Shown piece by piece: positions 1 through 8,177 of a stretch of 32,846 nucleotides of DNA. The DNA is from CAUZFZ01 sp963579025. GTDB lineage: Bacteria; Planctomycetota; Planctomycetia; Planctomycetales; Planctomycetaceae. The DNA lies in NCBI GenBank assembly GCA_963579025.1, contig CAUZFZ010000125.1, positions 1 to 32,846 of the forward strand. The letters run 5' to 3'. Made by a program: the position numbers and the translations under genes. Numbering within the stretch: position 1 is the first letter of the stretch; every line of letters starts with the position of its first letter. Under the pieces are notes generated by a model that was not told the origin of the DNA, did no database searches, and worked only from the letters and a program-made list of their open reading frames with translations.

Positions 1-1
1 G

Positions 2-933
2 GCCGAAGCGACGGTGAGGCGGAAGGGGCGGCCCACTTCTGCTGATCCTGAGCCGAGGTCGGAATGCGTGAATCTACCCATTCATTCCGTGGGAGAGCCT
101 AAAGATGCATTGCGTCGGGTCGATGCCCTGTTGAAGGCCGGCTATGTCCACGTTGTGGACGCCAACCTGAAGAGATACTTCGATTCGATTCCGCACGCCG
201 CTCTGATGGAGTGTCTGAAAACGAAGATCGCGGATGGGCGAGTCCTGTCTCTGATCGAATCGTTTCTTCAGGCCCGCATCATGGACGGAACGGAAACATG
301 GCGCCGGCATCTGGTGCTCCGCAGGGGGCTGTTCTGAGTCCCTTGCTGAGCAACATCTATCTCGTTCCTCTGGACCATCTGATGGCTCAGTCAGGTTTCG
401 AGATGGTCCGTTACGCTGATGATTTTGTGATCCTGTGCCGCTCAGCGAATGACGCTGTGTGCGCTCTGGAGATCGTTCGGGCGCGGGTGTCAGAACATGG
501 TCTGACTCTGCACCCGACGAAAACACGGATGGTCGACTCGCGAACCAACAGCTTTGCGTTTCTGGGCTACGAATTTCGCGGCACACAGCACTGGCCGCGA
601 AACCAGAGTCTCAAGACGCTGAAGGACACACTTCGGAAGAAGACGCGTCGGACGAGTGGTGATTCACTGATGTGGATCATCGCCGACGTGAATCAGACGC
701 TGCGTGGCTGGTTCCATTATTTCCAGCACAGCACGCGGCGTTCGGTTTATCGCGATCTGGATAGCTGGTTACGGATGCGACTGCGGAGTCTTCTGCGTCG
801 TCGCTCCGGCGGTCACGGCGTCGCCCGTGACCACCGCGCCAGCTTCACCTGGCCCAATGCCTGGTTCGCCAAACGTGGGCTCTTCAGTCTGGCAACGGCC
901 CACACGACGGCCTGTCGATCCTCACTGAGGTAA
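2..933 (+). pseudogene. ltrA: Group II intron reverse transcriptase/maturase, frameshifted
   Basis: This is an LtrA-type intron-encoded protein: reverse transcriptase, then maturase X domain. RT blocks appear as DALRRVDALLKAGY and DANLKRYFDSIPH in one frame (about 104-301). They continue as GAPQGAVLSPLLSNIYL and the catalytic YADD box (412-423) in another frame (301-933). The C-terminal part has the usual FLGYEF motif and the GWFHYF maturase signature. The frame changes at about 301. Inserting one base after 301 would give W-T-P-A-S-G-A-P-Q-G, the usual sequence there, so a one-base deletion is the simplest cause. A second shift is likely near 85-103, where FRGR and KDALRR are in different frames. 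The 5' end is outside the window. Not expected to make a working enzyme. Confidence 0.88.
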
Positions 934-947
934 AACCATCAACCGGA

Positions 948-1023
948 GAGCCGGATGCGGGAGAACTGCACGTCCGGTTCGGAGGGGAGGGAGTCCGAAA
1001 CCAATCGGACGTCCTTTCCCCTA
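948..1023 (+). ncRNA. Group II intron RNA domains V and VI
   Basis: Domain V is seen at 948-980, beginning GAGCCGGATGCGGGAGAAC and closing with CACGTCCGGTTC. This is the classic catalytic hairpin with its near-invariant 5' AGC-type triad and GNRA-like tip. Domain VI follows at about 982-1021: the outer arm GGGGAGG pairs with CCTTTCCCC and the inner stem GTCCGA pairs with TCGGAC around AACCAA, which offers a candidate branch-point A. Intact RNA ends beside a broken ORF suggest a fairly recent loss of the protein. Confidence 0.8.
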
Positions 1024-1318
1024 TTGACCGAACAGGCAGGCAGAACAAAGTACGTGCCGTGACCTCTTGTGGCTGCGCCATGCCGGTTGCCAGCAACCGT
1101 CACCACCCGTTCAGGATGGACCGCGCGGTGGCCCCACGGCTTGTGGTCGGGTGCCGCAGCCATGGGAAGCTCGTCCCTCAGGCCGAAGACAGGGGAAACC
1201 TTGCTTACACGTGGGATAGTGATCGGTAAGTGGCCGTAAGTTCTCATCTGCCCAATGGCAGTCCAAGACTGCCGCACTCAGTCTATCGGCTCGCCCGGAA
1301 CGCTGTTCCCATAGCCTC
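1024..1318. other. Intergenic, no gene recognised
   Basis: This is the intron's 3' flank, running to the end of rimO. Short open frames exist on the minus strand but they overlap one another in different frames, have no good ribosome-binding site and resemble nothing I know. No clear terminator hairpin for rimO is seen. Confidence 0.5.
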
Positions 1319-2749
1319 TCAATCGTCATTGACGGCCACGACGCCGACCAGGTCGTAATCTCGGCTTTCGACGATCTCGACGGGGATCATGTCTCCGACG
1401 GACACCTTTGCGTCTCCGGGCATGATGAAGATGTTTCCGTCGATCTCGGGCGCGTCGGCGAAGATGCGGCCAAGGTAGACGTCTTCTTCCAGCTCGTTGT
1501 CTTCGAGCTTCTCGTCAATGATGGCGTCCAGTTCAAAGCCGACGAGCGATTCACCGAACTTGAAGGCGATGTCCTGTTGGAGTTCCATCAGCTCGTCGCG
1601 GCGGGCTTCTTTGACTTCCTCGGGCAGATGACCGTCGAGCTTCACGGCCGGTGTACCCGGTTCGACCGAGTACGTGAACACGCCCATGCGCTCGAATGCG
1701 GTCTCGCGCACAAAGTCCTTCAACTCCTCGAACTGGGCGTCGGTCTCGCCGGGGAAGCCGGTGATAAACGTTGTGCGCAGTACGAGATTCGGCACGGAAC
1801 TCCGCAGCTTCTTGACCAGTTCGATGGTCTGGTCTCGATTCACTCGCCGCTGCATGCGTTTCAGGACCGGGCTGCTGATGTGCTGCAGTGGCATGTCCAG
1901 GTAGGGCAGAATGAGTTTTGATTCTGCGATCGTCTCGATCAGCTCGTCGTTGAAGTGGACCGGATACAGATACATCAGCCGGATCCAGTCGAGGCCTTCC
2001 ACGGCTTCCAGCTCGCGAAGTAGTTCCGCCAGTCGAACTTGACCGTACAGGTCGAGTCCGTAATAGGTCGTGTCCTGGGCAACGATGATCAGCTCGCGGA
2101 CGCCGTCGGCTGCCAGTTCGCGGGCTTCCTGAATCACCATCTCTATTGGTTTCGTGATGTGTTTCCCACGCATCGACGGAATCGAACAGAAGGTGCAGGT
2201 GCGGTCGCAGCCTTCGGAGATTTTCAGATAGGCGAAATGCCGCGGAGTAATTCGCAATCGGGCTCTGTCGTCGAGGGCTTTGATCGGTGCCGGTCGGAAC
2301 AGTTCCCTCTGCTCACGCGCTCCGCCGATCAGGTGATCAGCGACACGGCTGATCTCATCCCGGCCGAATACGCCGACGACGTGATCGATTTCGGGCATCT
2401 CTTGCAGCAGTGTGCCACCGAGTCGTTCCGGCAGGCAGCCGGCCACGATGACGCCCTTCGTTCGTCCGGCCCGCTTGAGTTCGAGCATCTCCTCGATGAC
2501 GTCTTTCGACTCCTGCCGTGAGCTTTCAATAAACCCGCAGGTGTTGACGATGACGAAATCGGCGCCGTCCGGATCGGACTTCAGCGTGTATCCGTCAAGC
2601 GCCATCGTGCCCAGCATCTTCTCGCTGTCGACGAGGTTCTTTGGACAGCCAAGACTCACGAAGGCAAATGTGCCCCGGGCGAATTCTTCCGACCCAGGCT
2701 GCGGTTCGCGGCTGGAAATGAAATCAATGTCCTGTTGGAAAACCGCCAT
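1319..2749 (-). CDS. rimO: Ribosomal protein uS12 methylthiotransferase RimO
   Basis: RimO is a cytosolic radical-SAM enzyme that adds a methylthio group to a conserved aspartate of ribosomal protein uS12. The 476-residue product has the full family layout. The N-terminal MTTase domain carries three cluster cysteines: C35 in SLGCPKN, C71 in NTCGFI and C105 in AGCLPER. The radical-SAM domain carries C181, C185 and C188 in EGCDRTCTFCSIP. A C-terminal TRAM-like domain is rich in acidic residues and ends in DLVGVV. The SLGCPKNLVDSE and GCDRTCTFCSIPSMRG signatures favour RimO over MiaB. Residues 1-25 are a non-conserved leader, so the true start could be a little downstream. The next gene upstream is about 300 bp away behind a terminator-like hairpin, so it is probably transcribed alone. 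Confidence 0.96.
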   Translation of the reverse strand: MAVFQQDIDFISSREPQPGSEEFARGTFAFVSLGCPKNLVDSEKMLGTMALDGYTLKSDPDGADFVIVNTCGFIESSRQESKDVIEEMLELKRAGRTKGVIVAGCLPERLGGTLLQEMPEIDHVVGVFGRDEISRVADHLIGGAREQRELFRPAPIKALDDRARLRITPRHFAYLKISEGCDRTCTFCSIPSMRGKHITKPIEMVIQEARELAADGVRELIIVAQDTTYYGLDLYGQVRLAELLRELEAVEGLDWIRLMYLYPVHFNDELIETIAESKLILPYLDMPLQHISSPVLKRMQRRVNRDQTIELVKKLRSSVPNLVLRTTFITGFPGETDAQFEELKDFVRETAFERMGVFTYSVEPGTPAVKLDGHLPEEVKEARRDELMELQQDIAFKFGESLVGFELDAIIDEKLEDNELEEDVYLGRIFADAPEIDGNIFIMPGDAKVSVGDMIPVEIVESRDYDLVGVVAVNDD

Positions 2750-2827
2750 TAAATTGCATCCGATGTATTGGGGCTCGTACTACCAGTCGTCGATTTGTTG
2801 TTCGCCTGCGCGCATGTGCGAACTCCC

Positions 2828-2919
2828 CCACCGACCCCGCGTCGGTGGAAACATGACCGGCAGCTACCACAACGGCGCCGTAGCTGCCGATCATGGATCC
2901 ACCGACACAGGGTCGGTGG
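2828..2919. repeat. Three tandem hairpins, outer two with identical stems
   Basis: Hairpin A is 2828-2848, CCACCGAC / GTCGGTGG with a 5-nt loop. Hairpin B is 2858-2889, CGGCAGCTAC / GTAGCTGCCG with a 12-nt loop. Hairpin C is 2899-2919, the same 8-bp stem as A with a different 5-nt loop. All stems are perfect. Because A and C share a stem, the left arm of A can also pair with the right arm of C and enclose B, so two alternative folds exist. The pattern resembles a REP/BIME-like palindromic unit. Confidence 0.75.
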
Positions 2920-2984
2920 GGTTCGCTTGTCGGTCGCAGGCAGCGTCGGTCAAACGAACATCGCTCACGTCAGCTAAATTAAGG

Positions 2985-3012
2985 AAGGCCAGCCCCGTAT
3001 GAGGCTGGCCTT
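2985..3012 (-). terminator. Hairpin terminator after the Gfo/Idh/MocA gene
   Basis: A perfect 10-bp stem (AAGGCCAGCC / GGCTGGCCTT, 8-nt loop) lies 36 bp past the stop codon of the minus-strand oxidoreductase. On the minus strand it is followed by the weakly T-rich TTAATTTAG. It is probably an intrinsic terminator, though the T tract is not strong. Confidence 0.65.
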
Positions 3013-3047
3013 CGCGTCAGAGTATTACAGTCACATGGCGTCCCGAT

Positions 3048-4499
3048 TCAGACCTGGTCGGCCGTTGGAACGATGTATGGTTTGCGGTATTCACGCGTCA
3101 GCCACGGGTTGGCGATTTCCGCGTGCGTACCGGTGAAGACTTCCTTTTTGCCGTCGAGGTCCAGGGCCAGTCCCAGACCGAACTTCGTCGATTCGAGGTC
3201 GACTTTATTGTAGGCCAGATGGGCTGAGAACCGCTCGAAGGTTTCCTGTCGATCCTTCACACTGCCCAGTCGATCCTGAATCTCCTTCGCAGTGAGCTGA
3301 GCCCCCGTTCGCAGCGAGACGTTGCCCAGGTGACACAGAGCACTCGACAGGTGGCCTTCCTCGATGTCCGCGTTGAGGTCCGTGTGCTTACGCGATTCAA
3401 CGGCGGCCAGGAAGTTGCCGTAGTGATCGCCGCCCGCATTGAACTTCGCGATCTCCGTGCCGTCCTTGTCGAACGCCACACCACCGGTGTAGCTGGACAG
3501 CGACACATAGCCTTCGCTGCCGTGGAAGATCACGCCGATTTTCGATCCCTTGTAGGCACCGGTCTTCAGGCCGCGGGTTTCGAAGATCAGCTTCTTGTCG
3601 CCATAGTCGTGAATCGTGACCTGACTGTTGGCCGTCTCACCGGCGTCTTCGTAGCCCAGACGTCCGCCGTAGCTGATTACGCCTTGACCTAGACCCTCGA
3701 CACCCAGTCCCCAGCGGGCGATGTCCATCTGGTGGATGCCCTGGTTGCCGAGATCGCCGTTGCCGGTGTCCCAGACCCAGTGCCAGTCGTAATGCAGCCA
3801 CGGACGGGCCAGCGGCTTCATCGGAGCCGGTCCCGTCCAGACGTCAAAGTCGACGGACGCCGGCACGTCGTAATTGCCTTTGGCACCAATGGAGCCACGC
3901 GGCTTGAAGCACAGGCCACGGGCGATCTTCACATCGCCGATCTTGCCGGCCTTAATGAAATCAATCGCTTCGATCGTTCCGCCCATGGAGCGGCACTGCG
4001 TCCCCGTCTGCACGATCTTGCCGTACTTGCGAGCGAACTGCACGATGCGTCGACCTTCGCTGACGTTGTGGCTGACAGGCTTTTCAACGTACACGTCTTT
4101 ACCGGACTGAATGGCCCAGATCGCAGCCAGAGCGTGCCAGTGGTTCGGCGTCGCGATACTGGCGAAGTCGACGGTGTCGTCGTCGAATGCCTTGCGCATG
4201 TCCTGCACATAAGTCGGACGCTTGCCCGTCTTCTTCTCGATGTCGTCGCAGGCTTTCTGACCAATCGACTCGTCCGCATCGGCGATGTACGCGATTTCGA
4301 CACCGTGACTGAGACATCCACCGATGTGCGACTTGCCGCGACTGCGAACGCCGATCACGACCGAACGCAGCTTCTCACTCGCGTTCTTCGAGCCTTCCCA
4401 GGCGAGTGCGGACTGCGGAACTCCACCGGCGGTCGCTGCTGCCGCGGCCGTCAGCATCGATCGTTCGAGCATTTCACGACGAGTAAATCGCGATGACAT
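3048..4499 (-). CDS. Tat-exported Gfo/Idh/MocA family oxidoreductase
   Basis: This is an NAD(P)-dependent oxidoreductase of the Gfo/Idh/MocA fold (483 residues), in a subfamily that planctomycetes carry in many copies. The N-terminus has a twin-arginine signal (RR at 7-8 in SRFTRREML, then an Ala-rich stretch to about residue 33), so export is expected. The Rossmann strand is VVIGVRSRG (47-55). The family signature EKPVSHN begins at residue 139 and holds the usual catalytic or cofactor lysine (K140). A conserved stretch with GDLGNQGIHQMDIARW follows in the C-terminal domain. The substrate is probably a sugar or a derivative, but the sequence does not show which. It is flanked by terminators on both sides, so it is probably a single-gene unit. 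Confidence 0.9.
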   Translation of the reverse strand: MSSRFTRREMLERSMLTAAAAATAGGVPQSALAWEGSKNASEKLRSVVIGVRSRGKSHIGGCLSHGVEIAYIADADESIGQKACDDIEKKTGKRPTYVQDMRKAFDDDTVDFASIATPNHWHALAAIWAIQSGKDVYVEKPVSHNVSEGRRIVQFARKYGKIVQTGTQCRSMGGTIEAIDFIKAGKIGDVKIARGLCFKPRGSIGAKGNYDVPASVDFDVWTGPAPMKPLARPWLHYDWHWVWDTGNGDLGNQGIHQMDIARWGLGVEGLGQGVISYGGRLGYEDAGETANSQVTIHDYGDKKLIFETRGLKTGAYKGSKIGVIFHGSEGYVSLSSYTGGVAFDKDGTEIAKFNAGGDHYGNFLAAVESRKHTDLNADIEEGHLSSALCHLGNVSLRTGAQLTAKEIQDRLGSVKDRQETFERFSAHLAYNKVDLESTKFGLGLALDLDGKKEVFTGTHAEIANPWLTREYRKPYIVPTADQV

Positions 4500-4544
4500 C
4501 TGCCGTTCTCCGTGAGTAATAAGTGAAAATGAACTCGGTCGTTT

Positions 4545-4589
4545 TGGTGAAAAAGCAAACCGGCCCGCCTGCAGACCAGACGGGCCGGT
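4545..4589 (-). terminator. Intrinsic terminator after the cupredoxin-like gene
   Basis: A perfect 9-bp GC-rich stem (ACCGGCCCG 4559-4567 with CGGGCCGGT 4581-4589, 13-nt loop) is followed on the minus strand by TTTGCTTTTTCAC. It lies 12 bp past the stop of the gene at 4602 and before the start of the next minus-strand gene, so it separates the two transcripts. Confidence 0.85.
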
Positions 4590-4601
4590 GAATCAAATTG
4601 A

Positions 4602-5399
4602 TTAGTCGTCTTCGAAGCTTTTCGCCGGAGCAGCGATCTCGTCGAGTTCCGTCGTCTTGTCGCTACTTATCGTGACCTTGAATGACTTATTGCCGTCCGG
4701 GTCCTTGATGTAACCAACACGTTCGTGCCAGATCGTGACATTCAGATCGCCCTCGGGCATGTTCTCCAGTTTGAATTTGCCATCCGCATCGGTGACCGTC
4801 GCGTAGGGGTGATCGACGACCAGCCAGCGGGCCGACATCCAGCCGTGAATGTCACACCTGACTTCGAACGGCAGCGGTTCCTTGATGACGAACGCGGGCA
4901 TCGTAACCCCGATTCGATCGTTGCCCGAGACAATGAAATTCTCACCCTTGTTCAGAATCGGAAAGGAGTGCGTGTTGTGCGGAATCGGATCGTCCGATAG
5001 CACCACGACTCGCTGGTCCATTCGAACGACCATGGCATGCGGCTTGAACTGGCAGCCCTTCTGGTCAAATTCGACGGTCGGCTTCTTGCTCTTCACCAGC
5101 TCGGGGTGAATCTGAGCCTTGCTGACTTTCTTCAGGTAAACGAACGCGTGAGCGATGCCCTTGTTCTTCGGATTGACGACCAGCGAGTCGTCCGGAACAT
5201 TCTGAGCGGCACAGCACTTCGGGTCCCGAACGGTTGCGTCCCCCTTGGTGACTTTCAGCTTGAGTTTCGGTAGATCGCCATCAAACACGAGTCGACCGGT
5301 CAGGTGTCCCCAGCCGTCGGCGATGGCGGTCTGCGGCAGCATCAGTCCCGCGAACATCAGACTGGCGGCAAGCCAGCCAACGGTGTTTCTTCGTTTCAC
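4602..5399 (-). CDS. Secreted cupredoxin-like protein
   Basis: The 265-residue product starts with a Sec signal peptide (MKRR, a hydrophobic core, cleavage probably after the AIA near residue 27). It then has a cupredoxin-like beta domain and a short C-terminal carboxypeptidase-regulatory-like segment (ATVTDADGKFKLENMPEG, about 200-217). Likely type-1 copper ligands are visible: H141 and/or H144 in HNTH, then C182, H185 and M188 in RCDIHGWM. A vicinal pair C62-C63 and a further C116 are also present. Such proteins are common near planctomycete cytochrome genes and are thought to act in periplasmic electron transfer, but no partner is fixed here. It has its own terminator and a roughly 340-bp region upstream, shared with the divergent gene at 5744. 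Confidence 0.75.
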   Translation of the reverse strand: MKRRNTVGWLAASLMFAGLMLPQTAIADGWGHLTGRLVFDGDLPKLKLKVTKGDATVRDPKCCAAQNVPDDSLVVNPKNKGIAHAFVYLKKVSKAQIHPELVKSKKPTVEFDQKGCQFKPHAMVVRMDQRVVVLSDDPIPHNTHSFPILNKGENFIVSGNDRIGVTMPAFVIKEPLPFEVRCDIHGWMSARWLVVDHPYATVTDADGKFKLENMPEGDLNVTIWHERVGYIKDPDGNKSFKVTISSDKTTELDEIAAPAKSFEDD

Positions 5400-5743
5400 T
5401 GGAATCTCCTCGAAGGTGCTGCAGGCCAGTCGTCCCGCTTCAACGAGCGCGAATTTCAGGCAAGCGACCGTTAGCTGCAGCCAGGTTGGATGGGGCCGGC
5501 GCAGGACCGCAGTTCGCGGGGCGTCCGGTAACGGGCACCAATCCGAATCAGGTGCCTCGAAGGTGGGAAACCCGACAGGGAATCGTGTCGGGTCAAGGTG
5601 GGGATGGTCAGGTGCGACACATCGGTCCGTTAGGGTACCGTGGCAGAATTCGTTTTTCGACCATTCTTCGCAGATTCGCGACGTCCCGGACCTATCCAGG
5701 TTGATGGATGCGTCGTCGGAGTCGCGACAGGGAGGGACTGACG
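5400..5743. promoter_or_regulatory. Divergent intergenic region
   Basis: This region must hold the promoters of the cupredoxin-like gene (minus) and the oxidoreductase at 5744 (plus). One perfect 8-bp hairpin is visible at 5570-5593 (ACCCGACA / TGTCGGGT, 8-nt loop); it has no T tract and could be an operator or a chance palindrome. I see no convincing ORF or promoter boxes. Confidence 0.4.
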
Positions 5744-6706
5744 TTGTCTCCTTTTCGATTCGTCATCATCGGTTGTGGCCGAATGGGCCTGGCCCATAGT
5801 CGACGTCTGGCCGAAGACGAACGGTCATCGATTGTCGCATTTTTCGATCCCGACCAGGCCGCCGCCCAGCAGTTGCGTGCGTCATTTGCTCCTGATGCGA
5901 GGGTGTATGCGACGCTCAAAGAACTTCTGGCTTCGACCGACGCCGACGCGGCCGTCATCGCAACACCGACGACCAGCCATTGTGAGCAGATTCATGAGGC
6001 CGCCGAACGCGGATGGCACGTGTTGTCCGAAAAACCGCTGGCGGACACGCGCGAGAAGATCGTCGATCTGATTACCCTGGCCGAGGCTCGCGACAACCAT
6101 TTCATGCTGGGGTATCAGCGTCGATTCTGGAGTGTCTACCGTCGCCTGCGCGACGAGATTCGATCGGGCCGACATGGACGCATCACTGCCGTGACGTCAG
6201 TCAACGCCGAACGCTGGCAGCAGACGATCAAAGACACCTGGAGGGACGACCCCTCAATAAACGACGCCGGATTCCTCGGCGATGCGGGCAGCCACAAAAT
6301 CGACGTCCTGTTTTACGTCACGGGATTACAGCCGGTCGAAGTGTTCGCCATCAGCGACACCTGCGGCAGCCGCGTACCAATCCTGTCATCCGTCACAGCT
6401 CGACTGGCAGGCGACGTGCCGCTGACGATGACTTTCAATGGACGCGCAAACTCGTTTCACGAGGAGCTGATCATTCACTGTGAAGCGTCGGATCTTGTGG
6501 TCCGGGATCAGCGTCTATGGATTGGCCGCGACAATCAGCTCAAGCAGATTGAACTGCCGGAAAACGAAACGGGACCCGAATCCAGCTGCAATCCGGTCAC
6601 CGGATTTCTGGACCTGTTGAGCGGTGCGGCGGACAACCCGGCCCCATTCGACTGCGCGTTGCCCGTCTTCGATCTGACACAGTTGATTTTGAGACCGCGT
6701 GATTAA
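5744..6706 (+). CDS. Cytosolic Gfo/Idh/MocA family oxidoreductase
   Basis: This NAD(P)-dependent sugar or cyclitol dehydrogenase-like protein is about 320 residues long. The Rossmann motif is VIIGCGRMGLAHS (about 8-20), and the EKP signature lies at 96-98 in SEKPLAD. A GYQRRF motif and GDAGSHKIDV, with the conserved H of the family, follow. No signal peptide is present, so unlike the relative at 3048 it is cytosolic. An ATG lies upstream at 5708, but the 12 extra residues are Arg-rich and poorly family-like. The purine-rich AGGGAGGG sits about 7 nt before the TTG at 5744, so I prefer that start. Related proteins include myo-inositol and scyllo-inositol dehydrogenases; the substrate is not shown. 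It is convergent with the gene at 6764. Confidence 0.88.
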   Translation: MSPFRFVIIGCGRMGLAHSRRLAEDERSSIVAFFDPDQAAAQQLRASFAPDARVYATLKELLASTDADAAVIATPTTSHCEQIHEAAERGWHVLSEKPLADTREKIVDLITLAEARDNHFMLGYQRRFWSVYRRLRDEIRSGRHGRITAVTSVNAERWQQTIKDTWRDDPSINDAGFLGDAGSHKIDVLFYVTGLQPVEVFAISDTCGSRVPILSSVTARLAGDVPLTMTFNGRANSFHEELIIHCEASDLVVRDQRLWIGRDNQLKQIELPENETGPESSCNPVTGFLDLLSGAADNPAPFDCALPVFDLTQLILRPRD

Positions 6707-6763
6707 CGCCAGGCCGGATTCGGCGCTCCCGTTGCGAGCACCCTCGCGAATTACGAAACGCTC

Positions 6764-8161
6764 TTAAACGCGACTCAACGTTCCGGTGGACCCGGCAAAC
6801 AAATCGGTTTCGACGCCAAGTCTCTGCAGGATGGTGACGAAGAGCTGTGCCAGCGGAAGCTCTTCCGCCTCTATCCTGCCTCTCCATCCAGCGTCACTGA
6901 CGATTCCAGCGCCGGCCTGATTGTCTTCATTCCCTTTGCCGAACTTGAGATACCGGCCATTTGTGAAGCCAAGGTTCTTACCGCCGGCAGAAATAATCGG
7001 ATAGTTGCGCGAGAGGTGGAAACTGCTGGACGCGGAGCCATGCATTGCAAACGTGTTGTCCAGCATGTTGCCTTTGCCGGTCGGCTCTGGGGTATCCTTC
7101 AATCGTTGTGCGAAACGGCCGAATTCCTCGGCCTGATAGCGATTATAGGTACCGAGGTTTTCCCAACCCTTGGGCTTCTTGACGGCATGTGTCAGACCGT
7201 GAGCGCCACCAAGGCCAACGGCCTTTGACAACAAGTCGTGTGGACCTTCCCCGTTTTCTCTCCCCAACTGAAACGTCGCCACACGAGTAGAATCACTCAG
7301 GAAGGCGAGATAGATCAGCTCATACATTGTCTGAAAGTAAAGTCTGGCTTCTTTGGGCTCGGCCTCTAATTGCAGGTGTTGGGTATCAACCTCGGGAACA
7401 GGCGTGTCAATCCACTTCTGAGCCTTCTCCAGCTTAACCTCTGTATCGCGAACTGCGTCAAGATACTGCTTGAGCGTCTCTTGATCGCGTTTAGAGAGCT
7501 GTCGTCCCAAAGATCGTGTGTTGGCAATCAGGAGATCCAGAGCACTCTTACTTCTTGCCAGTCTTGCGGCGGCGTCTTTGCTGCTGGTCACAAACAGCAT
7601 GTCGAAGATCTGCTTTGGCTTATTCATCGCTGGAATCGGCCGTCCTTCACGATTGAAGGATTGAGTCTGTGCGCCACGAGGGCCGCCAATGCCGCCATTG
7701 GTCGACATGACCAGAGAAGAATGTCGAGTGAAGTCTCCTGCGTGCTCCGCATACACCTGATCAAGTGAGATCGAATTCTTATACGCACCGTGACCTCCCG
7801 TTGCCGCTCCCGTCAAATATTGATCGGCATTTGAATGGCCATGGACTTTCCTTACGGCAGGATGTGACAACCCTGAATAGATAGTGATGTCACTTCGCAA
7901 GGGCTCGAGCACATCGAGCACCTTGGTCAATTCGAAGTCTTTTTCGCCGCCCCGAGGAAACCAGCTCCAGTCCTTCCAGGCCGGATCCGATTTGAGCGGC
8001 AAACCGACACCATCAGGGTGGTAGACGCTGACAAATCGTTTCGGAGTCTCATCTGGACCTGAACTGTCTGCAGCAAACGATTCCAACCAGGGCAAAGCCA
8101 GAGCCACACCGGTGCCGCGAAGAAATGTTCTACGATTCAGCAGGACTGATTTATTATTCAT
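6764..8161 (-). CDS. DUF1552 family exported protein
   Basis: This 465-residue DUF1552 protein is typical of planctomycetes, where it is almost always paired with a DUF1592/DUF1585 cytochrome-type protein, as here. It has a twin-arginine-like signal (NRRTFLRG, RR at 10-11, then a hydrophobic stretch to AAD at about 32) and so is probably exported. Family-like segments include SVYHPDGVGLPL, YSGLSHPAVRKVHGHSNADQYLTG and TFQLGRENG. Biochemical function is unknown; the fold is thought to relate to the alkaline phosphatase/DUF1501 group. The start lies 17 bp after the stop of the upstream cytochrome gene, with AGGA about 8 nt before the ATG, so the two form an operon. Confidence 0.9.
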   Translation of the reverse strand: MNNKSVLLNRRTFLRGTGVALALPWLESFAADSSGPDETPKRFVSVYHPDGVGLPLKSDPAWKDWSWFPRGGEKDFELTKVLDVLEPLRSDITIYSGLSHPAVRKVHGHSNADQYLTGAATGGHGAYKNSISLDQVYAEHAGDFTRHSSLVMSTNGGIGGPRGAQTQSFNREGRPIPAMNKPKQIFDMLFVTSSKDAAARLARSKSALDLLIANTRSLGRQLSKRDQETLKQYLDAVRDTEVKLEKAQKWIDTPVPEVDTQHLQLEAEPKEARLYFQTMYELIYLAFLSDSTRVATFQLGRENGEGPHDLLSKAVGLGGAHGLTHAVKKPKGWENLGTYNRYQAEEFGRFAQRLKDTPEPTGKGNMLDNTFAMHGSASSSFHLSRNYPIISAGGKNLGFTNGRYLKFGKGNEDNQAGAGIVSDAGWRGRIEAEELPLAQLFVTILQRLGVETDLFAGSTGTLSRV

Positions 8162-8177
8162 CGTCTGTTCCTGACTC

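Larger units (their letters stand above)
1..1023 (+). mobile_element. Group II intron, 3' part, degenerate
   Basis: The window opens inside a group II intron. The reverse transcriptase/maturase remnant fills about 1-930, and the conserved RNA 3' end follows it. The 5' end of the intron (domains I-III) lies outside the window. The RNA end is well preserved: a domain V-like hairpin, then a domain VI-like stem ending in CCCCTAT, matching the usual pyrimidine-rich intron end. The encoded protein is broken by frameshifts, so the copy could splice or move only with a maturase supplied in trans. It lies in the opposite orientation to rimO, about 300 bp beyond the end of that gene. The exact 3' boundary (about 1023) is inferred from the domain VI stem. 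Confidence 0.85.
2750..3047. other. Intergenic with a hairpin cluster
   Basis: This gap lies between rimO and the oxidoreductase upstream of it on the minus strand. It holds three back-to-back hairpins (2828-2919) and one terminator-like hairpin (2985-3012), listed separately. The rimO promoter must also be here, but I cannot point to convincing -35/-10 boxes. No ORF is credible. Confidence 0.7.

Noticed and set aside
3732..4496. 254-codon plus-strand frame
   Set aside because: It is fully antisense to the Gfo/Idh/MocA gene, whose motifs are clear; long antisense frames are expected in GC-rich DNA.
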